DNA from: VGSZ01 sp044349155
GTDB lineage: Bacteria; Myxococcota; UBA727; VGSZ01
Length of the DNA stretch: 6,496 bases
NCBI GenBank assembly: GCA_044349155.1
Contig: JBIKRQ010000354.1
Coordinates: forward strand, 1-6,496
Direction of reading: 5' to 3'
Part shown: positions 1 to 5,305 of the stretch, piece after piece
How the letters are laid out: every line of letters starts with the position of its first letter
Position numbering within the stretch: position 1 is the first letter of the stretch
Made by a program: the position numbers and the translations under genes
Notes under the pieces: model-generated
Told to the model about the DNA's origin: nothing
The model's input: the letters and a program-made list of their open reading frames with translations, nothing else
The model's database searches: none

Positions 1-141
1 AAGGGCGAGCAGAAAAGCGACGAGCAGAGAAACGACAAGGGCGAGCAGAAGAGCGACGAGCAGAAAAACGACAAGGGCGAGCAGAAAAACGACGAGCAGA
101 AAGACAAGGGCGACAAGCCCGACGAGCAAGACAAAGGCGAA
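1..141 (+). repeat. 36-nt coding tandem repeat (12-residue unit KGEQKSDEQKND)
   Basis: Positions 1-36 and 37-72 are near-identical 36-nt units with two mismatches. A third unit at 73-105 has lost one codon. Two more degenerate, shortened units (starting KGDKPDEQ at 106 and KGEQKPD at 133) run into unique sequence. All length changes are multiples of three, so the array is read in frame as a highly charged, probably disordered linker. It may extend left of the window. The high similarity of the first two units suggests recent expansion by slippage or unequal recombination. Confidence 0.9.
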
Positions 142-312
142 CAGAAGCCCGACGGTGCACCCGGCGAAGAAAAGCCAGCGCCGAAGAAGCCGACGTCGCG
201 CGAAGAAGCTCGCCGCCTCCTCGAAGGGGTGCGCAGCCGCGAGAAGCCGCTGTCGCCGATCGAGATGCGCGGCACAGAGCGCCGCCCGGCAGAAAACGGC
301 AAGGACTGGTGA
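1..312 (+). CDS. BatC-type (or fused BatB/BatC, VWA+TPR) Bat operon protein, C-terminal part only
   Basis: Reading frame 1 is open from the left edge to the TGA at 310-312 and gives about 103 residues. The first 50 or so are a Lys/Glu/Gln/Asp-rich, low-complexity tail made of 12-residue repeats. A Pro/Lys linker follows, then a conserved-looking end with a helix (EEARRLLEGVRSRE) and a basic stretch closing in GKDW. TPR-containing Bat proteins (BatC, or BatB with a TPR extension) typically end in a charged low-complexity region, a short helix and a terminal 'KDW'. That match, plus batD and batE directly downstream with overlapping starts, is the reason for the call. The VWA and TPR domains themselves would lie left of the window and are not seen, so BatC versus fused BatB/C cannot be settled. 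The stop overlaps the batD GTG start by 4 nt (GTGA), suggesting coupled translation. Confidence 0.75.
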   Translation, partial: KGEQKSDEQRNDKGEQKSDEQKNDKGEQKNDEQKDKGDKPDEQDKGEQKPDGAPGEEKPAPKKPTSREEARRLLEGVRSREKPLSPIEMRGTERRPAENGKDW

Positions 313-2090
313 GTGCGGTGATGCGTGCGTTGATGATCCTGGCCATCGCTCTCGGCGTGGCGCTGCCTGCCTGGGCCGAAGCAGCGGTGTCGTTGCGGAT
401 GAACGTGAGCAGCACGACGGTGCCCCAGGGAGAGCCGTTTCAGCTCGACGTGGTGCTGACGGTCAATGGCTCCGACGCCGTCGACGAACTCGACCTGCCT
501 GACCTCACCGACTTCACGATCCTGCGCGAGAACGAGGCGCAGCAGGCATCGTTCGGCAACCGCAACGGCCGCCGCGCCATCGTCGTCGAGCACCGCCGCA
601 CGTTCCTGCTCGTTGCCGAAGACGCGGGCAAACATTCCATCGGCATGGCCACCGCCACGCTCGGCAACAACGTGGCGCGAGCCCCGGCGATCACCGTGAC
701 CATCACGCCCAAAAAGGGCGGCGACGACGACAACAGCGCGCCGAATGCCGGCACACCGGCAGGGGCCGCCAGCAACGACGCCAGCACGCAAGGAGAACCC
801 GGTGCGCGCTTCGGCGATGCGCTCCCGCAGATTTTCCTCGAGCTGCGGCCCGATCGCACCGAGGCCGTTGTCGGCGAGCAGATCACCGTCGTGGGCGAAA
901 TCTGGAGCCAGGTGCCGCTGGGCTCGTGGCCGCGCATTCCCGGGCAGAAGCCGCCGGGCTTTGTGTGCCTGGCCCTCGACGACGGCCTGCGTCCGCAAGC
1001 GGTGCAACGGCAGCTGCGCGGGCAGGTCTTCAACGTCTACCCCGTCACGCGCGATGCGTTGTTTGCGCTCGCACCGGGCAGCAAAACGCTGCCGCCGATC
1101 GAGATCGACGTCGTGCCGGCGGGCTCGTTCTTCTCGCGTCGCGAAGTGCGCGTGCGTTCGGCACCGCTGTCGTTGACGATCAAGCCCCTGCCCGACCCCA
1201 TCCCCCCGGCGTTTGTGGCTGGCGCCGTCGGCCACGTCGAACTGTCGACGACGATTCGCCCCGCGGGCAAGGTCACCGCTGGTGTGCCGTTCACGGTCAT
1301 CGTTGAGCTGTCGGGCACCGGCAACATCGACGAGCTGCCCCTGCCCGCGTGGAGCCTTGGACCCACCGTGCGCACGTTCCCGCCGACGGTGCGTCGCGAT
1401 CGCAAAGACCGCGATGGCCTCGTCGCTGGCCGTGTCGTGCAGGAGACGTTGGTGCAGGCGAGCGCGCCTGGAACCCTCACCCTGCCCGCCATCTCGTACG
1501 TCGCCTACGACCCGCTCGAAGGCCGCTACGTCACGCGCGAAGCCCCCGCTGTTGACGTCGTGGTGGCGCCAGCTGCCGGCACTGCACCGTCGAGCACGCG
1601 CCCCACGCAGCGCGCCGCCATCGTGAAGGGCGCTCGACCGTTGGCGCTGGGCATCGACGTGCGCGAGAGCGCGGGTGCGGTCTGGGCTCCTGCGTTTGGT
1701 GGTGTGCTTGCGCTGTTGGGTGGCGTCGTTGGCGTTGTGGGGCGACGACGTCGTCAGCACTCCACCAGCAAGGTTGGTCTGCAGCAGCGGCGGCACGACG
1801 AACGTCGAGCGCAAAGCGCCACGATCCGCGCACAAGGCGACGTGGCTGGCGCACAACGGCTGCTGCTCGACGCGGTGGCCGATCGCTGTGGCGACGACGT
1901 GCGCGCCATCGACACCGCGGCATTGCCGGCTGTGCTCGTGTCGCGGGGATTGAGTGCGGCGGTGGCCAGTGCGGTTGCCGGCGCGATCGTCGACGTCGAA
2001 GCCGCCCGCTACGCACCCTCGGGCGACAAGCAGGCCATCGGTCGTGCGCTCGATCTTGCTGCCACCATCGACGCTGGAGCGACACCATGA
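309..2090 (+). CDS. batD: BatD-family protein (oxygen tolerance / aerotolerance operon)
   Basis: A 593-residue protein of usual BatD size. Residues 5-23 form a signal peptide (hydrophobic core ending ALPAWA). Three beta-rich modules follow at about 28-134, 172-292 and 305-421, separated after the first by a Gly/Asp/Asn/Ala linker (136-168). The third carries the BatD pattern: a 'GVPFTVIVELSGTGNIDEL' strand pair, then 'PGTLTLPAISYVAYDPLEGRYVT'-like segments. One membrane helix (about 457-477) is followed by RRRR (478-481), which puts the C-terminal helical tail (484-593) in the cytoplasm. BatD is part of an envelope-associated set with MoxR, VWA (BatA/B) and TPR (BatC/E) proteins; its biochemical role is unsettled, and the link to aerotolerance comes from Bacteroides. 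The GTG at 309 overlaps the upstream stop. The ATG at 321 is a good alternative, with GGTGAG 7 nt upstream and a cleaner basic signal-peptide n-region (MRALM). Confidence 0.9.
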   Translation: MSAVMRALMILAIALGVALPAWAEAAVSLRMNVSSTTVPQGEPFQLDVVLTVNGSDAVDELDLPDLTDFTILRENEAQQASFGNRNGRRAIVVEHRRTFLLVAEDAGKHSIGMATATLGNNVARAPAITVTITPKKGGDDDNSAPNAGTPAGAASNDASTQGEPGARFGDALPQIFLELRPDRTEAVVGEQITVVGEIWSQVPLGSWPRIPGQKPPGFVCLALDDGLRPQAVQRQLRGQVFNVYPVTRDALFALAPGSKTLPPIEIDVVPAGSFFSRREVRVRSAPLSLTIKPLPDPIPPAFVAGAVGHVELSTTIRPAGKVTAGVPFTVIVELSGTGNIDELPLPAWSLGPTVRTFPPTVRRDRKDRDGLVAGRVVQETLVQASAPGTLTLPAISYVAYDPLEGRYVTREAPAVDVVVAPAAGTAPSSTRPTQRAAIVKGARPLALGIDVRESAGAVWAPAFGGVLALLGGVVGVVGRRRRQHSTSKVGLQQRRHDERRAQSATIRAQGDVAGAQRLLLDAVADRCGDDVRAIDTAALPAVLVSRGLSAAVASAVAGAIVDVEAARYAPSGDKQAIGRALDLAATIDAGATP

Positions 2091-2800
2091 TCCTGCCGCT
2101 GTTGCTCATCGTCGTCGGCGTTGCTGGCGCCACCGACCCGCGCACCAAGGACGCCGAAGGCTTCGCGGCCCACGGCGAGCCCGACACCGCGCGTGCCACC
2201 TACCAGGCGATCCTCGACGAACTGTCGACGAGCGGTGCGTCTGCATCTGCCGCGCTGCACTACAACATCGGCACGCTGGCACTGGGTGCGGGCGACGTGA
2301 GCGGTGCGGTGGTGCACCTGCTGGCAGCACAACGCCGCGATCCCCTCGACGACGACATCCGCCACAACCTTGCCGAGGCCCTGAGCCGTCGCGCCGATCA
2401 GGTCGAAGGCGGCACCAGCATGCCCATCGGTGCGCGCCTGCCGCCCACGCCGGTGCGTTTCGCGTTCGCGGCGTGTCTGCTGCTCCTGGGCGCTGTGATG
2501 GCCGCTGCGGGCCTGCTGCAACGTCGGCTGCCCCGCAGCGTGGTTGTTGCGTCGATCGCCGCCACCGTGGCTTCTGGTGCGTTGTGGCTGGCACGCCTGC
2601 AGGCCGAACGCGCCGTGGTGGTGGTGGTCGCGCGCGATACCGAAGCCCGCCCCCAGCCCGATGCGACGGCCGCCGGGTTCACCGTGCATGCGGGGCTCAC
2701 GGGCACGGTCGTCGACGAGAAGAGCGGGTTCTCGCGCGTGCGCCTCGAAAACGGCGTTGACGTGTGGATTGAACGCGACGCCACGGTGCAGGTGCCGTAG
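2087..2800 (+). CDS. batE: BatE-like TPR protein with SH3-like C-terminal domain
   Basis: A 237-residue membrane protein whose ATG overlaps the batD stop (ATGA), so it is probably translated by coupling. Residues 1-16 are hydrophobic and signal-like but carry no positive n-region charge, so export is not certain. Residues 18-100 hold TPR-type helical pairs; the clearest is about 54-88, with the spacing Y-x-x-G-x-L...G-x-x-x-x-A...A-x-x-x-P, followed by a partial repeat 'DDIRHNLAEAL'. Two membrane helices lie at about 124-144 and 151-169. Residues 176-236 resemble a bacterial SH3-like domain (T-G-T-V-V, then S-R-V-R-L-E-N-G-V-D-V-W-I), the layout known for BatE. The gene is last in the Bat operon and ends 6 nt from the convergent exonuclease gene, leaving no space for a separate terminator. 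A Val-rich run (177-181) precedes the SH3-like part. The family call rests on both architecture and gene order. Confidence 0.85.
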   Translation: MILPLLLIVVGVAGATDPRTKDAEGFAAHGEPDTARATYQAILDELSTSGASASAALHYNIGTLALGAGDVSGAVVHLLAAQRRDPLDDDIRHNLAEALSRRADQVEGGTSMPIGARLPPTPVRFAFAACLLLLGAVMAAAGLLQRRLPRSVVVASIAATVASGALWLARLQAERAVVVVVARDTEARPQPDATAAGFTVHAGLTGTVVDEKSGFSRVRLENGVDVWIERDATVQVP

Positions 2801-2806
2801 CGGAGT

Positions 2807-3598
2807 TCAGGTTCGGACGCTGTCGTCGAGGTCGACACCGATTGGGGCGTGATCGCTGCCCATCACGTCGCTCCAGATGAACGCGTCGCGCACGCAGGCC
2901 GACGCAGCTGCCGACGCCAGCACCATGTCGATGCGCCAACCGATGTTCTTTTCGCGCACACCAAAGCGTGACGACCACCACGAGTAGCGACCGGCCTCGT
3001 CGTGAAACTGGCGGAAGGTGTCGATCCACCCCGACGTGATCCAGCGATCGAGTTCGGCGCGCTCTTCGGGCCGAAACCCCGACGTCTTCGCGTTCTCCTT
3101 CGGCCGCGCCAGATCGATCTCTTTGTGGGCCGTGTTCAGATCGCCCATCACCAGGATGCGACCACCGGCGAGGCGTTCGTCGTCGAGGAGTGCAAACACC
3201 TTTTGGTAGAACGCGAGCTTGTAGGGGATGCGGCTGTTGTCGCGCTCTTTGCCGTTGCCGTTGGGGAAGTAGCCGTTGACGATCAACAGCTTGCCGAAGC
3301 GCGCGAATTGCAGGCGGCCCTCGACGTCGAACTCGTCGACACCAACCGTGGTGAGCAGGCTGTCGGGGGCGGTGCGCGACAGCAGGGCAACGCCCGAGTA
3401 GCCCTTGCGCTCGGCCGGCGTGACGGTGACGTGCCAGCCACCAGCAGAAAACTGCGCAAGCTCAGCCTTGAGCTGCTCCGGCGTCGCCCGCACCTCTTGC
3501 AGGCCGACGACGTCAGCGCCGCTGTTGTTGAGCCAGGTGGCGAAGTCTTTCTGCATCACGGCCCGCAAGCCGTTCACATTCCACGAGATGACGCGCAT
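2807..3598 (-). CDS. xth: Exodeoxyribonuclease III / AP endonuclease, ExoA-APE1 type
   Basis: A 263-residue enzyme of full family length in the endonuclease/exonuclease/phosphatase fold. It should cut DNA 5' to abasic sites in base-excision repair and trim 3' ends, acting in the cytoplasm on the nucleoid. All expected catalytic positions are visible: N7 and N9 in WNVNGLRA, metal-binding E35 in LQEV, Y110 in NGYFPNG, D153 and N155 in GDLN, D224 in WRID, and the D249-H250 pair in GSDHAPIG. The segments 'KGYSGVALLSR', 'HKEIDLARPKENAKTSGF' and 'RYSWWSSRFGVREKNIGWR' match the ExoA/APE1 branch, more strongly than the E. coli XthA branch. The ATG gives the canonical MRVISWNVNG start; no clear Shine-Dalgarno is seen, consistent with coupling to the gene ending 7 nt upstream. 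The symbol could equally be exoA. Confidence 0.96.
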   Translation of the reverse strand: MRVISWNVNGLRAVMQKDFATWLNNSGADVVGLQEVRATPEQLKAELAQFSAGGWHVTVTPAERKGYSGVALLSRTAPDSLLTTVGVDEFDVEGRLQFARFGKLLIVNGYFPNGNGKERDNSRIPYKLAFYQKVFALLDDERLAGGRILVMGDLNTAHKEIDLARPKENAKTSGFRPEERAELDRWITSGWIDTFRQFHDEAGRYSWWSSRFGVREKNIGWRIDMVLASAAASACVRDAFIWSDVMGSDHAPIGVDLDDSVRT

Positions 3599-3605
3599 CG
3601 CGGCG

Positions 3606-4175
3606 CTATGGCAAATCGGAGTAGCCGATCAAGGCCCGGTCGTAGGTATCGCCGCGCGCGACGTCGACAATCTTCACGTCGAGCAACGTTGAGCCATCCA
3701 CCAACTGCTGCCGCTGCGCGAGCACGACGCGCTCGATGTTGCCTTCTTTGACGTCGAGGATGACGCCGGCGCGATCGGGCGTGAAGTTGAAGCGGCCGCG
3801 ATCTTCCCAATCGAAGAAGCAGGCCATGCCTGGCACCGGTGTCGGCGTGCTGCCGCGCGGAACGTAGAAGCCAGCGCGCTTGAGGTAGTGGATCAGGTTG
3901 CCCGACGAGCGCAGGAAGTAGGCCTGCCCCGGCGTGTTCGCGCCGCCACCGATCTTGCGGTAGCCAGCCTCGTCTTTGACGAAGTCGCGCTCGAGCCCGT
4001 CTTGCAGCCAGGGGCTGCCCACCACCATCACCACGTCGATCGCGCACAGCGGTGATCGCACCGCATCGAACTCGCCTGGGACCGACGCGCCAACAAGGGC
4101 ACGCGCAGCCTCAAGAATGTGGGCGCGCCGAGCGACGCGGGCCGGACTCGCCACCATGTCGCTGGGTAGAACCAT
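3606..4175 (-). CDS. Unrecognised 189-aa protein, co-transcribed with exonuclease III
   Basis: I do not firmly recognise this protein. The reading frame is open further upstream through both tRNA genes, but the ATG at 4175 is chosen because a strong GGAGG (complement of 4184-4188) sits 8 nt away and everything upstream is tRNA or promoter. There is no signal peptide or membrane helix. Residues 12-30 form an amphipathic helix. Then come C44 and D47 (SPLCAIDVV), a polar segment 'KDEAGYRKIGG' (68-78), 'NTPGQAYFLRSSGNLIHYLKRAGF' split over 80-103, a PGMACFFDWED turn (115-125) and a strand with D134-R135 (TPDRAGVI), ending with a mixed beta tail. The order Cys-Asp, helix, 'G' turn, hydrophobic strand faintly recalls DUF1287 / NlpC-P60-like cysteine hydrolases, but the catalytic His position ('HIGIV' in that fold) would be Arg here. 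If related it may be inactive. It ends 7 nt before the exonuclease gene, so the two form an operon. Confidence 0.8.
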   Translation of the reverse strand: MVLPSDMVASPARVARRAHILEAARALVGASVPGEFDAVRSPLCAIDVVMVVGSPWLQDGLERDFVKDEAGYRKIGGGANTPGQAYFLRSSGNLIHYLKRAGFYVPRGSTPTPVPGMACFFDWEDRGRFNFTPDRAGVILDVKEGNIERVVLAQRQQLVDGSTLLDVKIVDVARGDTYDRALIGYSDLP

Positions 4176-4188
4176 TTTTTTTGCCTCC
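4176..4188 (-). promoter_or_regulatory. Shine-Dalgarno with A-tract spacer, fixing the start at 4175
   Basis: On the minus strand GGAGG (4188-4184) is followed by GC or C and seven A residues that run into the ATG, making an 8-nt A homopolymer (4182-4175) that includes the first base of the start codon. The spacing of 8 nt is ideal. The run is conspicuous in such GC-rich DNA and is the strongest reason for rejecting the longer upstream reading frame. Confidence 0.8.
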
Positions 4189-4214
4189 GCGCAGGGGTGT
4201 ACCGAGGGTTCTGC

Positions 4215-4243
4215 TTGCGAAGCAAGTCGATGACGGTCATGAT
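4215..4243 (+). promoter_or_regulatory. Candidate sigma-70-type promoter for the tRNA pair
   Basis: TTGCGA (4215-4220; four of six matches to TTGACA) and CATGAT (4238-4243; four of six to TATAAT) are 17 nt apart. The -10 is followed by GCGCGCAC (4244-4251), a GC-rich discriminator like those of stringently controlled stable-RNA promoters. Transcription starting near 4250 would give a leader of about 7 nt before the mature tRNA-Pro 5' end. The -35 overlaps a small hairpin-forming repeat (CTTGC-GAA-GCAAG, 4214-4226). Assignment is by eye. Confidence 0.4.
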
Positions 4244-4256
4244 GCGCGCACACCGT

Positions 4257-4333
4257 CGGGGTGTAGCTCAGCTTGGTAGAGCGCCAGTTTTGGGTACTGG
4301 AAGTCGCACGTTCGAATCGTGTCGCCCCGACCA
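4257..4333 (+). tRNA. tRNA-Pro (anticodon TGG), CCA encoded
   Basis: A complete cloverleaf. The acceptor stem CGGGGTG (4257-4263) pairs with CGCCCCG (4323-4329), with one U-G pair. The D-arm starts AGCTC, and the anticodon stem is CCAGT/ACTGG (4284-4288 / 4296-4300). The loop has T33 and the anticodon TGG at 4291-4293, followed by G37, usual for Pro tRNAs. A T-arm with TTCGAAT follows. The discriminator is A4330 and the genome encodes CCA at 4331-4333. TGG reads CCA and, by wobble or modification, other proline codons. Confidence 0.97.
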
Positions 4334-4364
4334 GCCTGCTTCGTTGCACAACAGCGAAGCAGGC
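4334..4364 (+). other. Hairpin directly after tRNA-Pro CCA, between the two tRNAs
   Basis: GCCTGCTTCG (4334-4343) pairs perfectly with CGAAGCAGGC (4355-4364), a 10-bp stem. The 11-nt gap can extend the stem by a U-G and a U-A pair, leaving a 7-nt loop. The first stem base directly follows the encoded CCA. No T-tract follows, so it does not look like an intrinsic terminator. A role in tRNA 3' processing or in protecting the precursor is possible but inferred. Confidence 0.8.
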
Positions 4365-4380
4365 CCTCCACCAAGACGAA

Positions 4381-4454
<74 letters not shown>

Positions 4455-4455
4455 C

Positions 4456-4463
4456 TTCTTTTT
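4456..4463 (+). terminator. T-tract after tRNA-Arg
   Basis: TTCTTTTT begins two bases after the tRNA-Arg discriminator. The stable T-arm/acceptor helices just upstream could act as the hairpin of an intrinsic terminator, a common arrangement behind bacterial tRNA genes. No separate dedicated stem is present. Confidence 0.5.
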
Positions 4464-4479
4464 CCCCGCAGCCCCACGC

Positions 4480-4533
4480 CCTTCGAGGCTTTGCGCCCTC
4501 CTTCGAGGGTTGTCCCCGCCTCGTAGTAGGCGG
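4480..4533. other. Cluster of short inverted repeats in the tRNA-Arg / sigma-gene intergenic region
   Basis: The 105-nt gap between tRNA-Arg and the end of the sigma-like gene holds no gene. It has two copies of CCTTCGAGG 20 nt apart (4480-4488 and 4500-4508). The second lies inside CCCTC-CTTC-GAGGG (4496-4509). A third stem is CCGCCT-CGTAGT-AGGCGG (4516-4533), 6 bp with a 6-nt loop. The last stem lies 27 nt past the sigma-gene stop on the minus strand and could be its terminator stem, but no T-tract follows in either direction. Confidence 0.5.
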
Positions 4534-4559
4534 TGTTGTCGACGACGTGGGCTCGGCGA

Positions 4560-5165
4560 TCAGGCCGCCAGTGCCAGGCGCAGCGTGCTCAAGGCGGCAC
4601 TGCGCTCGCGCGAGATCGTCGACGGGTGCACACGCAGATCAGCCGCCACGTCGGCCGCGCTCTCACCAGCGAAGGTGCGGCGGACGACGGCGCGTTGCCG
4701 GCGGGGGAGGCGCACCACCGCGGCGTCCACCGCTGCCAGGGCCCGTTCGCGGTGACGGCGGGCGGCGATGTCGTCGATGCCGCGTTCTTCGTCGATGATC
4801 GTGTCGGGATCGAACTCGCTGCAGTCGACGCGCTTCTCGTGCGTGATCCGGCGGCGCAGCTGGTCGACGACGTCACCGTGCAGGCGGCGGAACAGAAACG
4901 CCGACAGCGTGGTGGCGGCGGGATCCCAACGCTGCAGATGGCGCGTGAGGCAGCGGAGCATGAATTCCTGCAGCAGGTCGTCGCGATCGCCGGCGCTGAA
5001 GGTGCCCATGCGGCGCGTGACCATCTGGATACGCTGACGCGACCACGCCACGAGCGCCTTGCTGAACGCGGCCTGCACATTCGCCGTCGCCCGCGGGTGG
5101 CGAGCGAGCATGGCGAGGGTGTCGAGATCAAGCGTGTTGGGGTCGAGACGGGGATTGCTGCACAT
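4560..5165 (-). CDS. Sigma-70 family, ECF-like RNA polymerase sigma factor
   Basis: A 201-residue soluble protein. Residues about 40-106 match sigma region 2: 'DRDDLLQEFMLRCL' (60-73), then 'LSAFLFRRLHGDVVDQLRRR' (87-106), the core-binding and -10 recognition helices. A variable acidic linker (107-135) follows. Residues about 140-200 match region 4, opening with 'RLPRRQRAVV' and containing a helix-turn-helix (about 168-190, 'SAADVAADLRVHPSTISRER') for the -35 element. Regions 1 and 3 are missing, as in ECF factors, and the size fits. The ATG at 5165 is set by AGGAGAG 6 nt upstream; the in-frame upstream extension would cross the promoter region. No anti-sigma gene adjoins it: downstream is the tRNA pair and upstream is a divergent lipoprotein gene. 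The target regulon is unknown; a region-4 HTH regulator using the same fold is a less likely alternative. Confidence 0.85.
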   Translation of the reverse strand: MCSNPRLDPNTLDLDTLAMLARHPRATANVQAAFSKALVAWSRQRIQMVTRRMGTFSAGDRDDLLQEFMLRCLTRHLQRWDPAATTLSAFLFRRLHGDVVDQLRRRITHEKRVDCSEFDPDTIIDEERGIDDIAARRHRERALAAVDAAVVRLPRRQRAVVRRTFAGESAADVAADLRVHPSTISRERSAALSTLRLALAA

Positions 5166-5178
5166 GGTGTTCTCTCCT
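5166..5178 (-). promoter_or_regulatory. Shine-Dalgarno deciding the sigma-gene start
   Basis: AGGAGAG on the minus strand (5178-5172) lies 6 nt before the ATG at 5165. It is the best ribosome binding site in this part of the window and excludes the ATG 69 nt further upstream as start. Confidence 0.8.
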
Positions 5179-5198
5179 GACACCTTTAGCGATCCCCG

Positions 5199-5213
5199 CG
5201 TCAGACTCTGACG
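5199..5213. promoter_or_regulatory. Perfect inverted repeat CGTCAG-ACT-CTGACG in the divergent intergenic region
   Basis: Two 6-bp arms separated by 3 nt, about 34-48 bp upstream of the sigma-gene ATG and about 93 bp upstream of the lipoprotein ATG. A GACGTC palindrome overlaps its right edge (5210-5215). Size and symmetry suit a dimeric repressor or activator site that could control either gene. No convincing -35/-10 pair was found on either strand near it, so the role is inferred. Confidence 0.45.
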
Positions 5214-5258
5214 TCTCAACAAAGTTATGCGCAAAGATTCAAGCAGATAGCAGCGAAA

Positions 5259-5285
5259 CCGCTCAACAGATTGCCGTTGAAGCGG
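5259..5285. promoter_or_regulatory. Imperfect hairpin upstream of the lipoprotein gene
   Basis: CCGCTCAAC (5259-5267) pairs with GTTG-A-AGCGG (5276-5285), nine base pairs with a single bulged A and an 8-nt loop. It ends 20 nt before the lipoprotein ATG. It could be a leader-RNA structure affecting translation, or a second protein-binding repeat. Confidence 0.4.
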
Positions 5286-5305
5286 ATTGGCAGCAGCATG
5301 AGCGG

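Noticed and set aside
1..141. CRISPR-like or regulatory DNA repeat array
   Set aside because: Units are contiguous without spacers, differ in length by whole codons and encode a continuous charged peptide, so this is a protein repeat.
155..502. 115-aa Arg/Ser/Ala-rich open frame spanning the batC/batD junction
   Set aside because: It is an out-of-frame shadow of two real overlapping genes with a typical Arg-rich frame-shifted composition.
3002..3751. Long + strand open frame (249 aa) antisense to the exonuclease gene
   Set aside because: It lies opposite a clearly real enzyme with all catalytic residues and is the usual antisense shadow in GC-rich DNA; no ribosome binding site or recognisable domain.
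4334..4364. Intrinsic terminator between the tRNAs
   Set aside because: The stem is strong but is followed by GC-rich sequence without a run of T, and a second tRNA follows closely with no separate promoter seen.
4533..5180. 215-aa + strand open frame opposite the sigma-like gene
   Set aside because: The minus-strand frame has sigma regions 2 and 4 and a strong Shine-Dalgarno; this one has neither.
5225..5305. Clear -35/-10 promoters for the sigma or lipoprotein gene
   Set aside because: Pieces such as TTGAAT and CATAAC occur on the minus strand, but no pair with 16-18 nt spacing and good matches was found on either strand.
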